Source: COE1 sp045579665 (GTDB lineage Bacteria; Bacillota; Clostridia; Lachnospirales; Lachnospiraceae). From it: a stretch of 64,000 nucleotides of DNA. The translations under genes were made by a program, and so were the position numbers. The notes beneath the pieces were generated by a model. It did no database searches. It saw only the letters and a list, made by a program, of their open reading frames with translations, and had not been told where the DNA came from. The stretch is from NCBI GenBank assembly GCA_045579665.1, contig JAZNMO010000128.1, positions 3,363 to 67,362 of the forward strand. Direction: 5' to 3'. Below, piece after piece: positions 35,183 through 41,274 of the stretch (position 1 is its first letter; each line of letters starts with the position of its first letter).

Positions 35183-35816
35183 GCTCCTCATCCTCCTCCA
35201 CATACCGAATACCAAACACATGATAAGACCGCTCGAATGCATCTCTACCCTTCTGATGGGCTATCGTATGATGCATCCTGCAAAGGCATATCTTCCTATT
35301 CTCGGTATCATCGTACATCCTTCTGTCGTGTCCCATACCTATCGCATCCCAGTGGTGCGTTTCTCCCTTTGCTCCACACACGGCACACTTGCGATGTCGC
35401 AAGCATTGTTTTAGATAGGTTCCTATATCGTCGGTGCGGTCCAGCATAGAGCCGGATATCGGTACACCGTTGTATAAGCAAAAATCAATCAGCGTATTAA
35501 TAAACTCTCTCGCCTGGTCCATTGAGCAGTCAGAAAGCGAAAAATAATCACATCCTGTCATTTGGATGTGGTAAAACTTCATATGCTCTTTGGTCTCTTC
35601 GGGTGTATACCCTGTATATGCGCTGATATCCCGGAAGGTGGCATATATCTTCCGCCGTTGAAGTGGTGACAGCTCTCTCCCATCAGGTAGCTGCATCCAC
35701 ACTTCAGTTGTCTTCTTTTCTTTAACAACTGCTGCCACATCAGTCTCTGTGTGTATTAACAGGTCTACTCCATTCTCTGTTTCTCGGAGACCTGTTATCT
35801 TTCCATATTTGTACAT
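35154..35816 (-). CDS. Putative HNH nuclease of the phage recombination module
   Basis: Start set at ATG 35816 (MYKYGKITGLRETENG), with AGGTGATGAT upstream; 220 residues. The middle has LSPLQRRKIYATFRDI, typical of the phage HNHc_6 family. The C-terminus has a zinc-HNH core: KCAVCG, THHWDAIGMG, then CRMHHTIAHQKG. Such proteins sit beside phage replication genes and may act in recombination or DNA processing. Palindrome site 9 lies in it, read as Leu-Arg-His-Arg. The upstream leader is unusually structured. Confidence 0.8.
   Translation of the reverse strand: MYKYGKITGLRETENGVDLLIHTETDVAAVVKEKKTTEVWMQLPDGRELSPLQRRKIYATFRDISAYTGYTPEETKEHMKFYHIQMTGCDYFSLSDCSMDQAREFINTLIDFCLYNGVPISGSMLDRTDDIGTYLKQCLRHRKCAVCGAKGETHHWDAIGMGHDRRMYDDTENRKICLCRMHHTIAHQKGRDAFERSYHVFGIRYVEEDEEHGLQMRALP
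35389..35402. repeat. Dispersed palindrome site 9
   Basis: TTGCGATGTCGCAA in the HNH gene, read as Leu-Arg-His-Arg, the third possible frame. Confidence 0.85.
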
Positions 35817-35833
35817 ATCATCACCTAAATCCT

Positions 35834-36055
35834 CTGCATGATGCATAGCGCACGGGAGGATAGCTATGCATCACCAATGTTTATTAAAAGTAAAGAGGTA
35901 TGCCTACATGGTGTCTACACACCATGCAGAAGATTTAAGCCAGTAGCCGTAGCAGCGAAGCACCGCCCGTGTGAACGGATAACTTTACTTAGGGGATAGC
36001 CGTGTGAGCGCATGCTTATTTGTGAGCGATGCTCCTGTGCTACGGCTACTGGTAT
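35834..36055 (-). ncRNA. Candidate structured RNA / leader with three strong inverted repeats
   Basis: No gene fits here. Inverted repeats: TGATGCATAGC 35839-35849 with 35863-35873 (11 bp, loop contains GGGAGGA on the + strand); CATGGTGT/ACACCATG 35907-35926 (8 bp, loop CTAC); CCAGTAGCCGTAGCA 35940-35954 with 36038-36052 (15 bp). The 83-nt interior of the last one contains GCGAAGC and CCG/CGG small hairpins. An 8-nt complement (AAGTAAAG with CTTTACTT) may link hairpins. The strand is inferred from the flanking genes. Confidence 0.5.
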
Positions 36056-36059
36056 GTAA

Positions 36060-36212
36060 TTACATCACGGCTTCCTTCTTAGGAACGCTCTGCTCCGGCT
36101 TGGAAACCATCAGTGATATATTAATTGGTTTAACCTTGGCTTCCTTCACTTCCTCTACAGAATGAATACCAATCTTCGCCAAGGCTTTCATAAGATGCTC
36201 TTTTCTGTCCAT
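36060..36212 (-). CDS. Small phage protein, unrecognised
   Basis: A 50-residue protein (MDRKEHLMKALAKIGIHSVE, ending PKKEAVM), basic, helical at the N-terminus, with a beta-like middle (NISLMVSK). GGAGCAGTAGAATT precedes the ATG. It follows the 60-residue gene by 4 nt and precedes the structured leader. Confidence 0.6.
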   Translation of the reverse strand: MDRKEHLMKALAKIGIHSVEEVKEAKVKPINISLMVSKPEQSVPKKEAVM

Positions 36213-36216
36213 AATT

Positions 36217-36399
36217 CTACTGCTCCTTTGGAACTTCCTTGTTCATGACGCATCTGTCATACATTGCTCTGATATCATCGCCAAGCTGTGGTTCATGATA
36301 ATTCAATATTCGCGCAAGTCTCTTCAGCTGTGCATCGCTGAAACTTGCATCATGTAACGCACGTGCCAGACGCTCTGTACCGCTCTTTAATTCGTACAT
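36217..36399 (-). CDS. Small helical phage protein
   Basis: Start set at ATG 36399 (MYELKSGTERLARALHDASF) because AGGAGGTGCAGT precedes it; 60 residues. Helical throughout (SDAQLKRLARILNYHEPQLG, then DIRAMYDRC). Possible DNA-binding or regulatory small protein; function unknown. First gene of the leftward early block after the divergent control region. Confidence 0.65.
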   Translation of the reverse strand: MYELKSGTERLARALHDASFSDAQLKRLARILNYHEPQLGDDIRAMYDRCVMNKEVPKEQ

Positions 36400-36452
36400 A
36401 CTGCACCTCCTATACTGGGGTTGGATTTTCTTTTCGTATATCCCTGCTGCCC

Positions 36453-36482
36453 GACATAGGTTTTGGCCAAACAGGGGAGTAA
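36453..36482 (+). promoter_or_regulatory. 31-bp dispersed phage element, copy D (inverted)
   Basis: The + strand reads GACATAGGTTTTGGCCAAA then CAGGGGAGTAA, the same element as copies A-C but oriented to the right, toward the only early + strand cassette. Confidence 0.72.
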
Positions 36483-36503
36483 TTTGTTTTGAGCTTCCTG
36501 TAG

Positions 36504-36544
36504 AATTGTAGTGCGGGTAATTTGCGCTTATCCGCACTACAATT
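36504..36544 (+). repeat. Hairpin between element copy D and the + strand cassette
   Basis: AATTGTAGTGCGG (36504-36516) pairs perfectly with CCGCACTACAATT (36532-36544), extended inward by GTAA/TTAT. No T tract follows; the AAGGAGG of the first gene starts 7 nt after it. Confidence 0.7.
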
Positions 36545-36565
36545 TCATACAAGGAGGTGACTACC

Positions 36566-36721
36566 ATGCGTAAATGCCCTTTTAACAAAGACAACGTCTG
36601 CGAAAACTGCTCTTTGTTTATTCCTAATCCAACACCTTCAAGTGCCAAACCAAACGGTGTATGCGCTATTAATAAAATAGCTGTGGAATTAGAACGCATT
36701 GAGAACAAGTCTCAAAAGTAA
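36566..36721 (+). CDS. Small four-cysteine phage protein
   Basis: A 51-residue protein (MRKCPFNKDNVCENCSLFIP, later GVCAINK), with cysteines at 4, 12, 15 and 32, suited to bind zinc or an iron-sulfur cluster. AAGGAGGTGACTACC directly precedes the ATG. It opens a two-gene + strand cassette that ends in a terminator and runs against the surrounding operon. Function unknown. Confidence 0.7.
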   Translation: MRKCPFNKDNVCENCSLFIPNPTPSSAKPNGVCAINKIAVELERIENKSQK

Positions 36722-36759
36722 TCACACCATGGAGCTAAGCTCCAAATATTTGAAGGGAG

Positions 36760-37053
36760 GTGATAACACCAACGGGCTACAGCCCTACCACTCCAAGAAA
36801 GGAGGTGATTACTATCATCAGACATGAATCACCTTTCTGTGGTTACAGATTTGTTCTGAACATCAATACAGGGGAGATACATGACTTACGTCACGAAGAC
36901 AAATCCTGCAAGATTGACGAGATAAAACCAGAACATGTTATTGTTTTTGATACTCTCGAACGTGCTTTGGAACGTAGTCATAAGTATACAGACAAACCCT
37001 GTAACGGCTGTGCACATTGTCTTAATCAATATGACACAGATAAATTCAACTAA
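36760..37053 (+). CDS. Small Ada-like zinc-binding phage protein with unusual start
   Basis: The frame opens at GTG 36760 (97 residues), but that GTG is part of a ribosome-site motif. The best-placed start is ATC 36814, with GGAGG (36801-36805) and an 8-nt gap identical to the gap before the previous gene's ATG; that gives about 79 residues. The body (FCGYRFVLNINTGEIHDLRH, FDTLERALE, PCNGCAHC) resembles Ada-type metal-binding domains, with Cys pairs at both ends. It is the second gene of the cassette. The true start remains uncertain. Confidence 0.65.
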   Translation: MITPTGYSPTTPRKEVITIIRHESPFCGYRFVLNINTGEIHDLRHEDKSCKIDEIKPEHVIVFDTLERALERSHKYTDKPCNGCAHCLNQYDTDKFN

Positions 37054-37077
37054 TCTGAACCGCAAATAATCACCTAA

Positions 37078-37103
37078 GGGGCTGAGCAATCAGCTCCTTT
37101 TTC
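37078..37103 (+). terminator. Terminator of the + strand cassette
   Basis: GGGGCTGA (37078-37085), GCAA tetraloop, TCAGCTCC (37090-37097), then five T. Confidence 0.82.
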
Positions 37104-37116
37104 TATGCATACATAG

Positions 37117-37326
37117 TTATCCTATGGTGATGCCTCGTTCTCTAAGGGTAGCATCATGCTTATTCCAGTCAATTGTGCCGATAAGCATATACCACTTAAA
37201 AAAGAATAGCCATAATGAAGTTGTTCCATTTTTCCTTCTAAGCTGAAGCCACACACCAAGAGACCATTCTCCTTTAGAATGCTTCATAATTTTTGAGCAT
37301 CCAATATCATAATGTCCTATTCTCAT
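37117..37326 (-). CDS. Small phage protein, unrecognised
   Basis: A 69-residue protein (MRIGHYDIGCSKIMKHSKGE; middle TTSLWLFFFKWYMLIGTID), with a hydrophobic centre that could span or bind a membrane. AAGGAGGTTGC precedes the ATG. It overlaps the 47-residue gene upstream by 20 nt. Last gene of the cro-like operon before the convergent terminator. Confidence 0.6.
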   Translation of the reverse strand: MRIGHYDIGCSKIMKHSKGEWSLGVWLQLRRKNGTTSLWLFFFKWYMLIGTIDWNKHDATLRERGITIG

Positions 37327-37450
37327 GCAACCTCCTTATCTTTATATGCAAAAATGATAACCTTATTGTGAGTGAGTCAGAATACTTTTGGATGCTCAAA
37401 GCTATCTGTCCTGGAAAAGTTGATATTGATACTTTAAAATTTGCTTCCAT
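37307..37450 (-). CDS. Small phage protein after the cro-like gene
   Basis: A 47-residue protein (MEANFKVSISTFPGQIALSI; basic end LHIKIRRLHENRTL). AGGAGGCAAT precedes the ATG, 8 nt after the cro-like stop. Function unknown; the strong ribosome site is the main support. Confidence 0.5.
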   Translation of the reverse strand: MEANFKVSISTFPGQIALSIQKYSDSLTIRLSFLHIKIRRLHENRTL

Positions 37451-37458
37451 ATTGCCTC

Positions 37459-37674
37459 CTATGCTCGGGTTATTAAAGAATCTTGCAATTCCTGCAAATC
37501 TAATCCTATTAACCTACCTATTCTTAATAATTCACTTCCTGTTATCTTGGCATTTTGGTTGAATATTCTCATGAGTCGTTGATACTCAATCCCCGTCTTT
37601 TTTGATACGAAAGTAAGCGTCATACCTTTTTCGTTAATTTCCTTTTCTAAAATCCGAACGATATCTTCGTTCAT
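37459..37674 (-). CDS. Cro-like helix-turn-helix regulator
   Basis: A 71-residue single-domain XRE/Cro protein (LTFVSKKTGIEYQRLMRIFN is the likely helix-turn-helix, residues 20-39). AAAGGAGGTGTTCCT precedes the ATG. It is divergent from the repressor at 37834 with shared operators between, so it probably represses lysogenic transcription when lytic growth begins. Confidence 0.85.
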   Translation of the reverse strand: MNEDIVRILEKEINEKGMTLTFVSKKTGIEYQRLMRIFNQNAKITGSELLRIGRLIGLDLQELQDSLITRA

Positions 37675-37699
37675 AGGAACACCTCCTTTTTACACTTGA

Positions 37700-37774
37700 T
37701 TGAATATTTCGTTCTTTTCTATAGTGTACAGTTGAATATTTCAATTGTCAATAACTTTTGAACGAATTTTTCAA
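37700..37774. promoter_or_regulatory. Operators of the lysis-lysogeny switch
   Basis: Three related sites with TTGAA..TTCAA arms: TTGAATATTTCG (37700-37711), TTGAATATTTCAA (37732-37744) and TTGAACGAATTTTTCAA (37758-37774). The second lies inside the leftward promoter spacer, so its binding would block that promoter. Confidence 0.72.
37723..37751 (-). promoter_or_regulatory. Leftward early (lytic) promoter
   Basis: On the minus strand, TTGACA (37746-37751), 17-nt spacer, TACACT (37723-37728), overlapping an operator; drives the cro-like gene. Confidence 0.8.
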
Positions 37775-37782
37775 TTTTATAG

Positions 37783-37811
37783 TTGACTATCAATTATTTT
37801 TAACGTAATAT
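37783..37811 (+). promoter_or_regulatory. Rightward repressor promoter
   Basis: TTGACT (37783-37788), 17-nt spacer, TAATAT (37806-37811), followed by the GGAGGTGAGTATAA site of the repressor. Confidence 0.8.
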
Positions 37812-37833
37812 TCTATTGTGGAGGTGAGTATAA

Positions 37834-38322
37834 GTGGCGAATAAATATTTTGGTGAAATACTTAGGAAATTAAGAAATGAAAAAGGCTACACTCAACAGC
37901 AAGTAGCAGATATGCTTGGCCTAAAAAATAAAAGTACTCTTGGCTCATGGGAAGTCGGTAAATCGGAGCCGGATGGCGTAACTTTTTTGAAATTAATGAA
38001 GTTATATGAAGTAAATGATATATATGCTACATTCAACGAGGAACGTCCTAATTCTAGGGAACAGTTGCATTTTACGGAGGATGAACTGAAATTTATTGAA
38101 GCGTATAAAAATGCTGATAATGAGACAAAACAAATGATAAGACGATTACTAACTTATCATGATGCTTATCAACAGATGGTATCTGAACAAGATAAAGCTA
38201 AAACTACGAATAGTGTTGAAGACAAACCTGTCGATATATTCGAGGGAATCCCAGATACTGCCGAAGAGTTTGAAAAGCTCTATCCACCTGTTGGAGAATT
38301 AAAGTCTGATAAAGATGCCTAA
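37834..38322 (+). CDS. CI-like XRE repressor 1
   Basis: A 162-residue protein starting at GTG 37834. Residues 5-65 form an XRE helix-turn-helix (KGYTQQQVADMLGLKNKSTL). The remainder is helical and lacks a LexA/S24-type self-cleavage domain, so induction must work differently from lambda CI. The tail FEKLYPPVGELKSDKDA is almost the same as the end of the next regulator. It is expressed divergently from the cro-like gene and is likely the main lysogeny repressor. Confidence 0.88.
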   Translation: MANKYFGEILRKLRNEKGYTQQQVADMLGLKNKSTLGSWEVGKSEPDGVTFLKLMKLYEVNDIYATFNEERPNSREQLHFTEDELKFIEAYKNADNETKQMIRRLLTYHDAYQQMVSEQDKAKTTNSVEDKPVDIFEGIPDTAEEFEKLYPPVGELKSDKDA

Positions 38323-38330
38323 GTTGAGAG

Positions 38331-38795
38331 GTGATTCCGAAAGGAGAATATATGAACGTCCAATATATTATAAAAGCAAGACGTGCTCAACTAGGTTTGA
38401 CATTAAAAGAAGTTGCTAAAGCATTGGGAGTATCCGAAGGAACTGTTTCAAGGTACGAAACAGGAGATATACAAAACATGGGAATAGATAAAATCCATGC
38501 ATTGTCTAAGGTCTTACAATGTTCCCCTAGTTATCTCATGGGTTGGGAAGAGTTAAATGATAATTTTCCGCTTTCCAATGTGGAAGAGACTATTATAGCG
38601 AAATATAGAAAGTCAGATGATGTAACCAAAGAAATGGTTCATAGAATTTTGAATATAGAAACAAATAGTAACTTTAATTTTACTAAGTATGCTGCGAACT
38701 CCTGCGATATAATAGAGGAAAAACCAGAGACATCCAATGAGTTCGAAAAGCTCTATCCACCTGTTGGAGAATTAAAGCCGGATAAGGATGCCTGA
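38331..38795 (+). CDS. CI-like XRE repressor 2 (tandem paralogue)
   Basis: Read from ATG 38331, but the better-supported start is ATG 38352 (MNVQYIIKARRAQLG), preceded by AAAGGAGAATAT; that gives 147 residues. Residues 3-62 of that form are an XRE domain (LTLKEVAKALGVSEGTVSRY). A helical part and the tail FEKLYPPVGELKPDKDA follow, shared with repressor 1 at protein and DNA level. The DNA-binding domains differ clearly, so the two probably read different sites; one may read the dispersed palindromes. Cotranscribed with repressor 1. Confidence 0.85.
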   Translation: MIPKGEYMNVQYIIKARRAQLGLTLKEVAKALGVSEGTVSRYETGDIQNMGIDKIHALSKVLQCSPSYLMGWEELNDNFPLSNVEETIIAKYRKSDDVTKEMVHRILNIETNSNFNFTKYAANSCDIIEEKPETSNEFEKLYPPVGELKPDKDA

Positions 38796-38921
38796 TAAGC
38801 TTGTTATTTTCTTAGTGTTCTCTACATTGCCGGAGAAATTAAGATTGATGAACAGAGTATCTGATTTCTTATAATATACTGAATAGACATCAGTACGCTT
38901 CATCCTAACATACTTAATCAT
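38772..38921 (-). CDS. Possible small protein convergent with repressor 2
   Basis: A 49-residue frame from ATG 38921 (MIKYVRMKRTDVYSVYYKKS, then LFINLNFSGN) with AAAGGTGTGAGCGC upstream. It overlaps the repressor 2 end by 24 nt on the opposite strand. Basic and beta-like. Supported only by the ribosome site; it may not be real. Confidence 0.4.
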   Translation of the reverse strand: MIKYVRMKRTDVYSVYYKKSDTLFINLNFSGNVENTKKITSLSGILIRL

Positions 38922-38965
38922 GCGCTCACACCTTTCTTTTACTTTATTTAATTGTAGCATAGTCT

Positions 38966-39031
38966 CAAGGTGTGAAACTACCCTTACATTTTCATATCTT
39001 ATAAAACTTGCAACTTCGCAAGGTGTGAAAC
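38966..39031. promoter_or_regulatory. Repeat region upstream of the integrase
   Basis: CAAGGTGTGAAAC occurs at 38966-38978 and 39019-39031. Between them, CTTGCAACTTCGCAAG (39007-39022) is a degenerate form of the dispersed phage palindrome, the only one outside a gene. It looks like a protein-binding control region. Confidence 0.55.
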
Positions 39032-39132
39032 AAGAACAAAATAAAAACGCCCCGTAGTTGGAGCTACGAGACGTTCATTGTTCCTATAAATCTTACGACT
39101 TATACGAACCCCTAAGCAAGGTTCATTATAGC

Positions 39133-39166
39133 ATAAGCCGTGAGATTTTCATAGGCTTATTTTTTA
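39133..39166 (+). terminator. Terminator-like hairpin just before the integrase gene
   Basis: ATAAGCC (39133-39139) pairs with GGCTTAT (39154-39160), followed by T-rich TTTTTAT, 20 nt before the integrase ATG. It could attenuate integrase expression or end antisense-free readthrough from the repressor genes. Confidence 0.68.
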
Positions 39167-39188
39167 TACTTATTTTTAGGAGGCTATA

Positions 39189-40862
39189 ATGAAACATGCT
39201 GCAATCTACGTCCGTGTATCTACAGGACATCAGGTAGATAAGTGCTCTCTTCCATTCCAGAAGAAAGAGCTTAAGGCTTATCTCCAACATGTATTACACA
39301 TTGATAAATACGAAATCTATGAGGATGCTGGTAGGTCTGCCAAGAATACCAAGCGTCCTGCCTTTGAGCGAATGATGAATGACATCAAGGCTGGCAAAGT
39401 ATCTCATGTAGTAGTCTACAAGATAGACCGTATCAGCCGTAACCTTGTTGACTTCTCTATCATGCATGAAGAATTTAAGAGATACGGTACCACATTTATA
39501 TCACTGAATGAACAGTTTGACACTTCATGCGCCATGGGTGCCGCAATGCTGAAAATCATTTTGGTGTTTGCGGAACTAGAGCGAAGCATAGACAGCGAGC
39601 GAGTCTCAGATATCATGAAGGACAGAGCTACGCAAGGGAAATGGAATGGTGCTAATATACCTTTAGGTTACAAGTGGTCTGAGGAAAAGAAGTTTCCCGT
39701 ACCTGATGAAACAGAAGCTGAACGTGTACGCAAGATATATGATATGTATGACAAGGGTATGCGCACTCCTTCCATCACTCGCTATCTGAATGATAACAAT
39801 ATTCCAACTAAGAGAAACGGCCGCTGGACTACCAAGACGGTAGCTGATATACTTCGCAATCCATTTTATAAAGGTACTCTCAGATACAACTACCGCAAAT
39901 CAGCTCACGGTGAGATTAAGCCGGAGGAAGAATGGATTATCGTAGAGAATAACCATAATGCTCTAATCGAACCGGCTCTATGGGAACGAGTGAACGCATC
40001 TATGGATGCATCTACTGCTACCCAGCGCATGAAAGGTATGCCACATGCGGCCAAAAGGATTCATGTATTTGGTCGTATCGTTAAGTGTTCTTCCTGCGAC
40101 TGTGTAATGCACAGTGATGTAGACCGTTTGCGTCGTAACGGATTCAAACCAAGCACATATGTATGTCCGAACCGCAAGAGCTACCAGTGCTCCGAAGCTT
40201 ATATATCAGATGTTACAATCGGACCATTTGTATTCAATTACGTCCGCAATATGCTTCAAGTGACTGCCAAAGCCAAGCGCATTCAATCTAAGGATGAACT
40301 GGAACGTATGCTGTTATCCGGTACTCCATTTGAACATGTACTTGGTCTGTCAGATGATACACTCAATCAGCTATGGGAACTGCTGCACTCCACACATCCA
40401 AACGTCTACTATGCTCCTGTGTCTTCACAGGAACTACCAGTAGCAAATGTTGATGTAAAGTCATTAAAAGATAAAGGGGAACGTCTGAAACGTGCTCTTC
40501 AAAGATTGAAAGATGCTTATCTGTATTCTGATGATGGAATGAGTGAAAAAGAATACTTGGAAACCAAGACGGACATTGAGACACAGCTTGTCGCTGTTAA
40601 TAATGATATTCTATCAGCTCAGCAGAGCAATGTATCTGCTGAGGACTTTGACTTCATGGAGAAAGCTTCTGCCCTGCTCCTTAGCCACTGTCTGAATGCA
40701 TCAGCAGAAATCGACTATCAGGAACTGTGGCTTGCCACTGGTGCCGACATCCTTTGCGACGTCGCACACTCAATGATTAATGATATCTATACTCACGATG
40801 GGAAGATTATTTCGATTACATTTAAGAATGGAATGACACACAAGTTTGTGTGGAAGGAATAG
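39189..40862 (+). CDS. Large serine recombinase (phage integrase)
   Basis: Integrates and excises the prophage. Its 557 residues suit large serine integrases. The N-terminal resolvase domain starts AAIYVRVSTGHQ with the catalytic Ser near residue 11; KIDRISRNLVDF and the recombinase domain follow, then a zinc ribbon (CSSCDCVMH to CPNRKSYQC) and a long coiled coil in the C-terminal half. AGGAGGCTATA precedes the ATG. The target is miaB at codons 57-61. Palindrome site 10 lies near the 3' end. Confidence 0.95.
   Translation: MKHAAIYVRVSTGHQVDKCSLPFQKKELKAYLQHVLHIDKYEIYEDAGRSAKNTKRPAFERMMNDIKAGKVSHVVVYKIDRISRNLVDFSIMHEEFKRYGTTFISLNEQFDTSCAMGAAMLKIILVFAELERSIDSERVSDIMKDRATQGKWNGANIPLGYKWSEEKKFPVPDETEAERVRKIYDMYDKGMRTPSITRYLNDNNIPTKRNGRWTTKTVADILRNPFYKGTLRYNYRKSAHGEIKPEEEWIIVENNHNALIEPALWERVNASMDASTATQRMKGMPHAAKRIHVFGRIVKCSSCDCVMHSDVDRLRRNGFKPSTYVCPNRKSYQCSEAYISDVTIGPFVFNYVRNMLQVTAKAKRIQSKDELERMLLSGTPFEHVLGLSDDTLNQLWELLHSTHPNVYYAPVSSQELPVANVDVKSLKDKGERLKRALQRLKDAYLYSDDGMSEKEYLETKTDIETQLVAVNNDILSAQQSNVSAEDFDFMEKASALLLSHCLNASAEIDYQELWLATGADILCDVAHSMINDIYTHDGKIISITFKNGMTHKFVWKE
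40754..40767. repeat. Dispersed palindrome site 10
   Basis: TTGCGACGTCGCAC in the integrase gene, read on the + strand as Cys-Asp-Val-Ala; the only copy in a + strand gene. Confidence 0.8.
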
Positions 40863-40874
40863 GAAAAATGAAAA

Positions 40875-40895
40875 AGGACTCCTAGTTGGAGTCCT
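40875..40895. terminator. Terminator between integrase and rnlB
   Basis: AGGACTCC (40875-40882) pairs with GGAGTCCT (40888-40895), with A-rich and T-rich flanks; it can serve both convergent genes. Confidence 0.75.
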
Positions 40896-40902
40896 CTTCT
40901 AT

Positions 40903-41256
40903 TTAACAATGTAATAAATATTCGCCGGGAACCAAAACACCCTTTTTCAGAGTTGACCTGTCACTTGCGTAATACTCTTCTATCATCTTTATGCTTTCGC
41001 TTGTTAAGTTCTCAACTAACTCTATTGATGAAGGTACAACTTTACTACCGTCATAATATGCTTTTGCGAATCGATTGTAATTATCACCATTGCACAAAAG
41101 CAAATCAAACAAAATCCAACAACTACCAAGATTATGTTCTTCTAATTGCATATTCAGTGTACCTATTTTTGCAAGTGGATTAATATAAGTAGTTGGATAT
41201 ATAGCATAACTATATTCCAAGCAACTATTTAGTTCTCTTACAACTATCTTATTCAT
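40903..41256 (-). CDS. rnlB: RnlB-like antitoxin
   Basis: A 117-residue protein. The segment CWILFDLLLCNGDNYNRF matches the conserved ILFDLL-x2-NG-x-NRF core of E. coli RnlB, and length is close to its 123 residues. It directly follows the RnlA-like toxin gene (18-nt gap), the same order as in E. coli. RnlB binds and inactivates RnlA in uninfected cells; phages that destroy RnlB or lack an inhibitor are attacked. The identification is by motif, size and context. Confidence 0.8.
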   Translation of the reverse strand: MNKIVVRELNSCLEYSYAIYPTTYINPLAKIGTLNMQLEEHNLGSCWILFDLLLCNGDNYNRFAKAYYDGSKVVPSSIELVENLTSESIKMIEEYYASDRSTLKKGVLVPGEYLLHC

Positions 41257-41274
41257 ATTTTCTCTCTTACTTTC

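Noticed and set aside
35940..36052. tRNA or tmRNA
   Set aside because: Stem lengths and loop sequences do not fit; there is no CCA-type end or T loop. Kept as an unassigned structured RNA candidate.
3182..40767. The repeated ATSQ peptide as a protein-level motif
   Set aside because: Four of the ten DNA sites are read in other frames (CDVA, CDIA, LRHR), so conservation is of DNA, not peptide.
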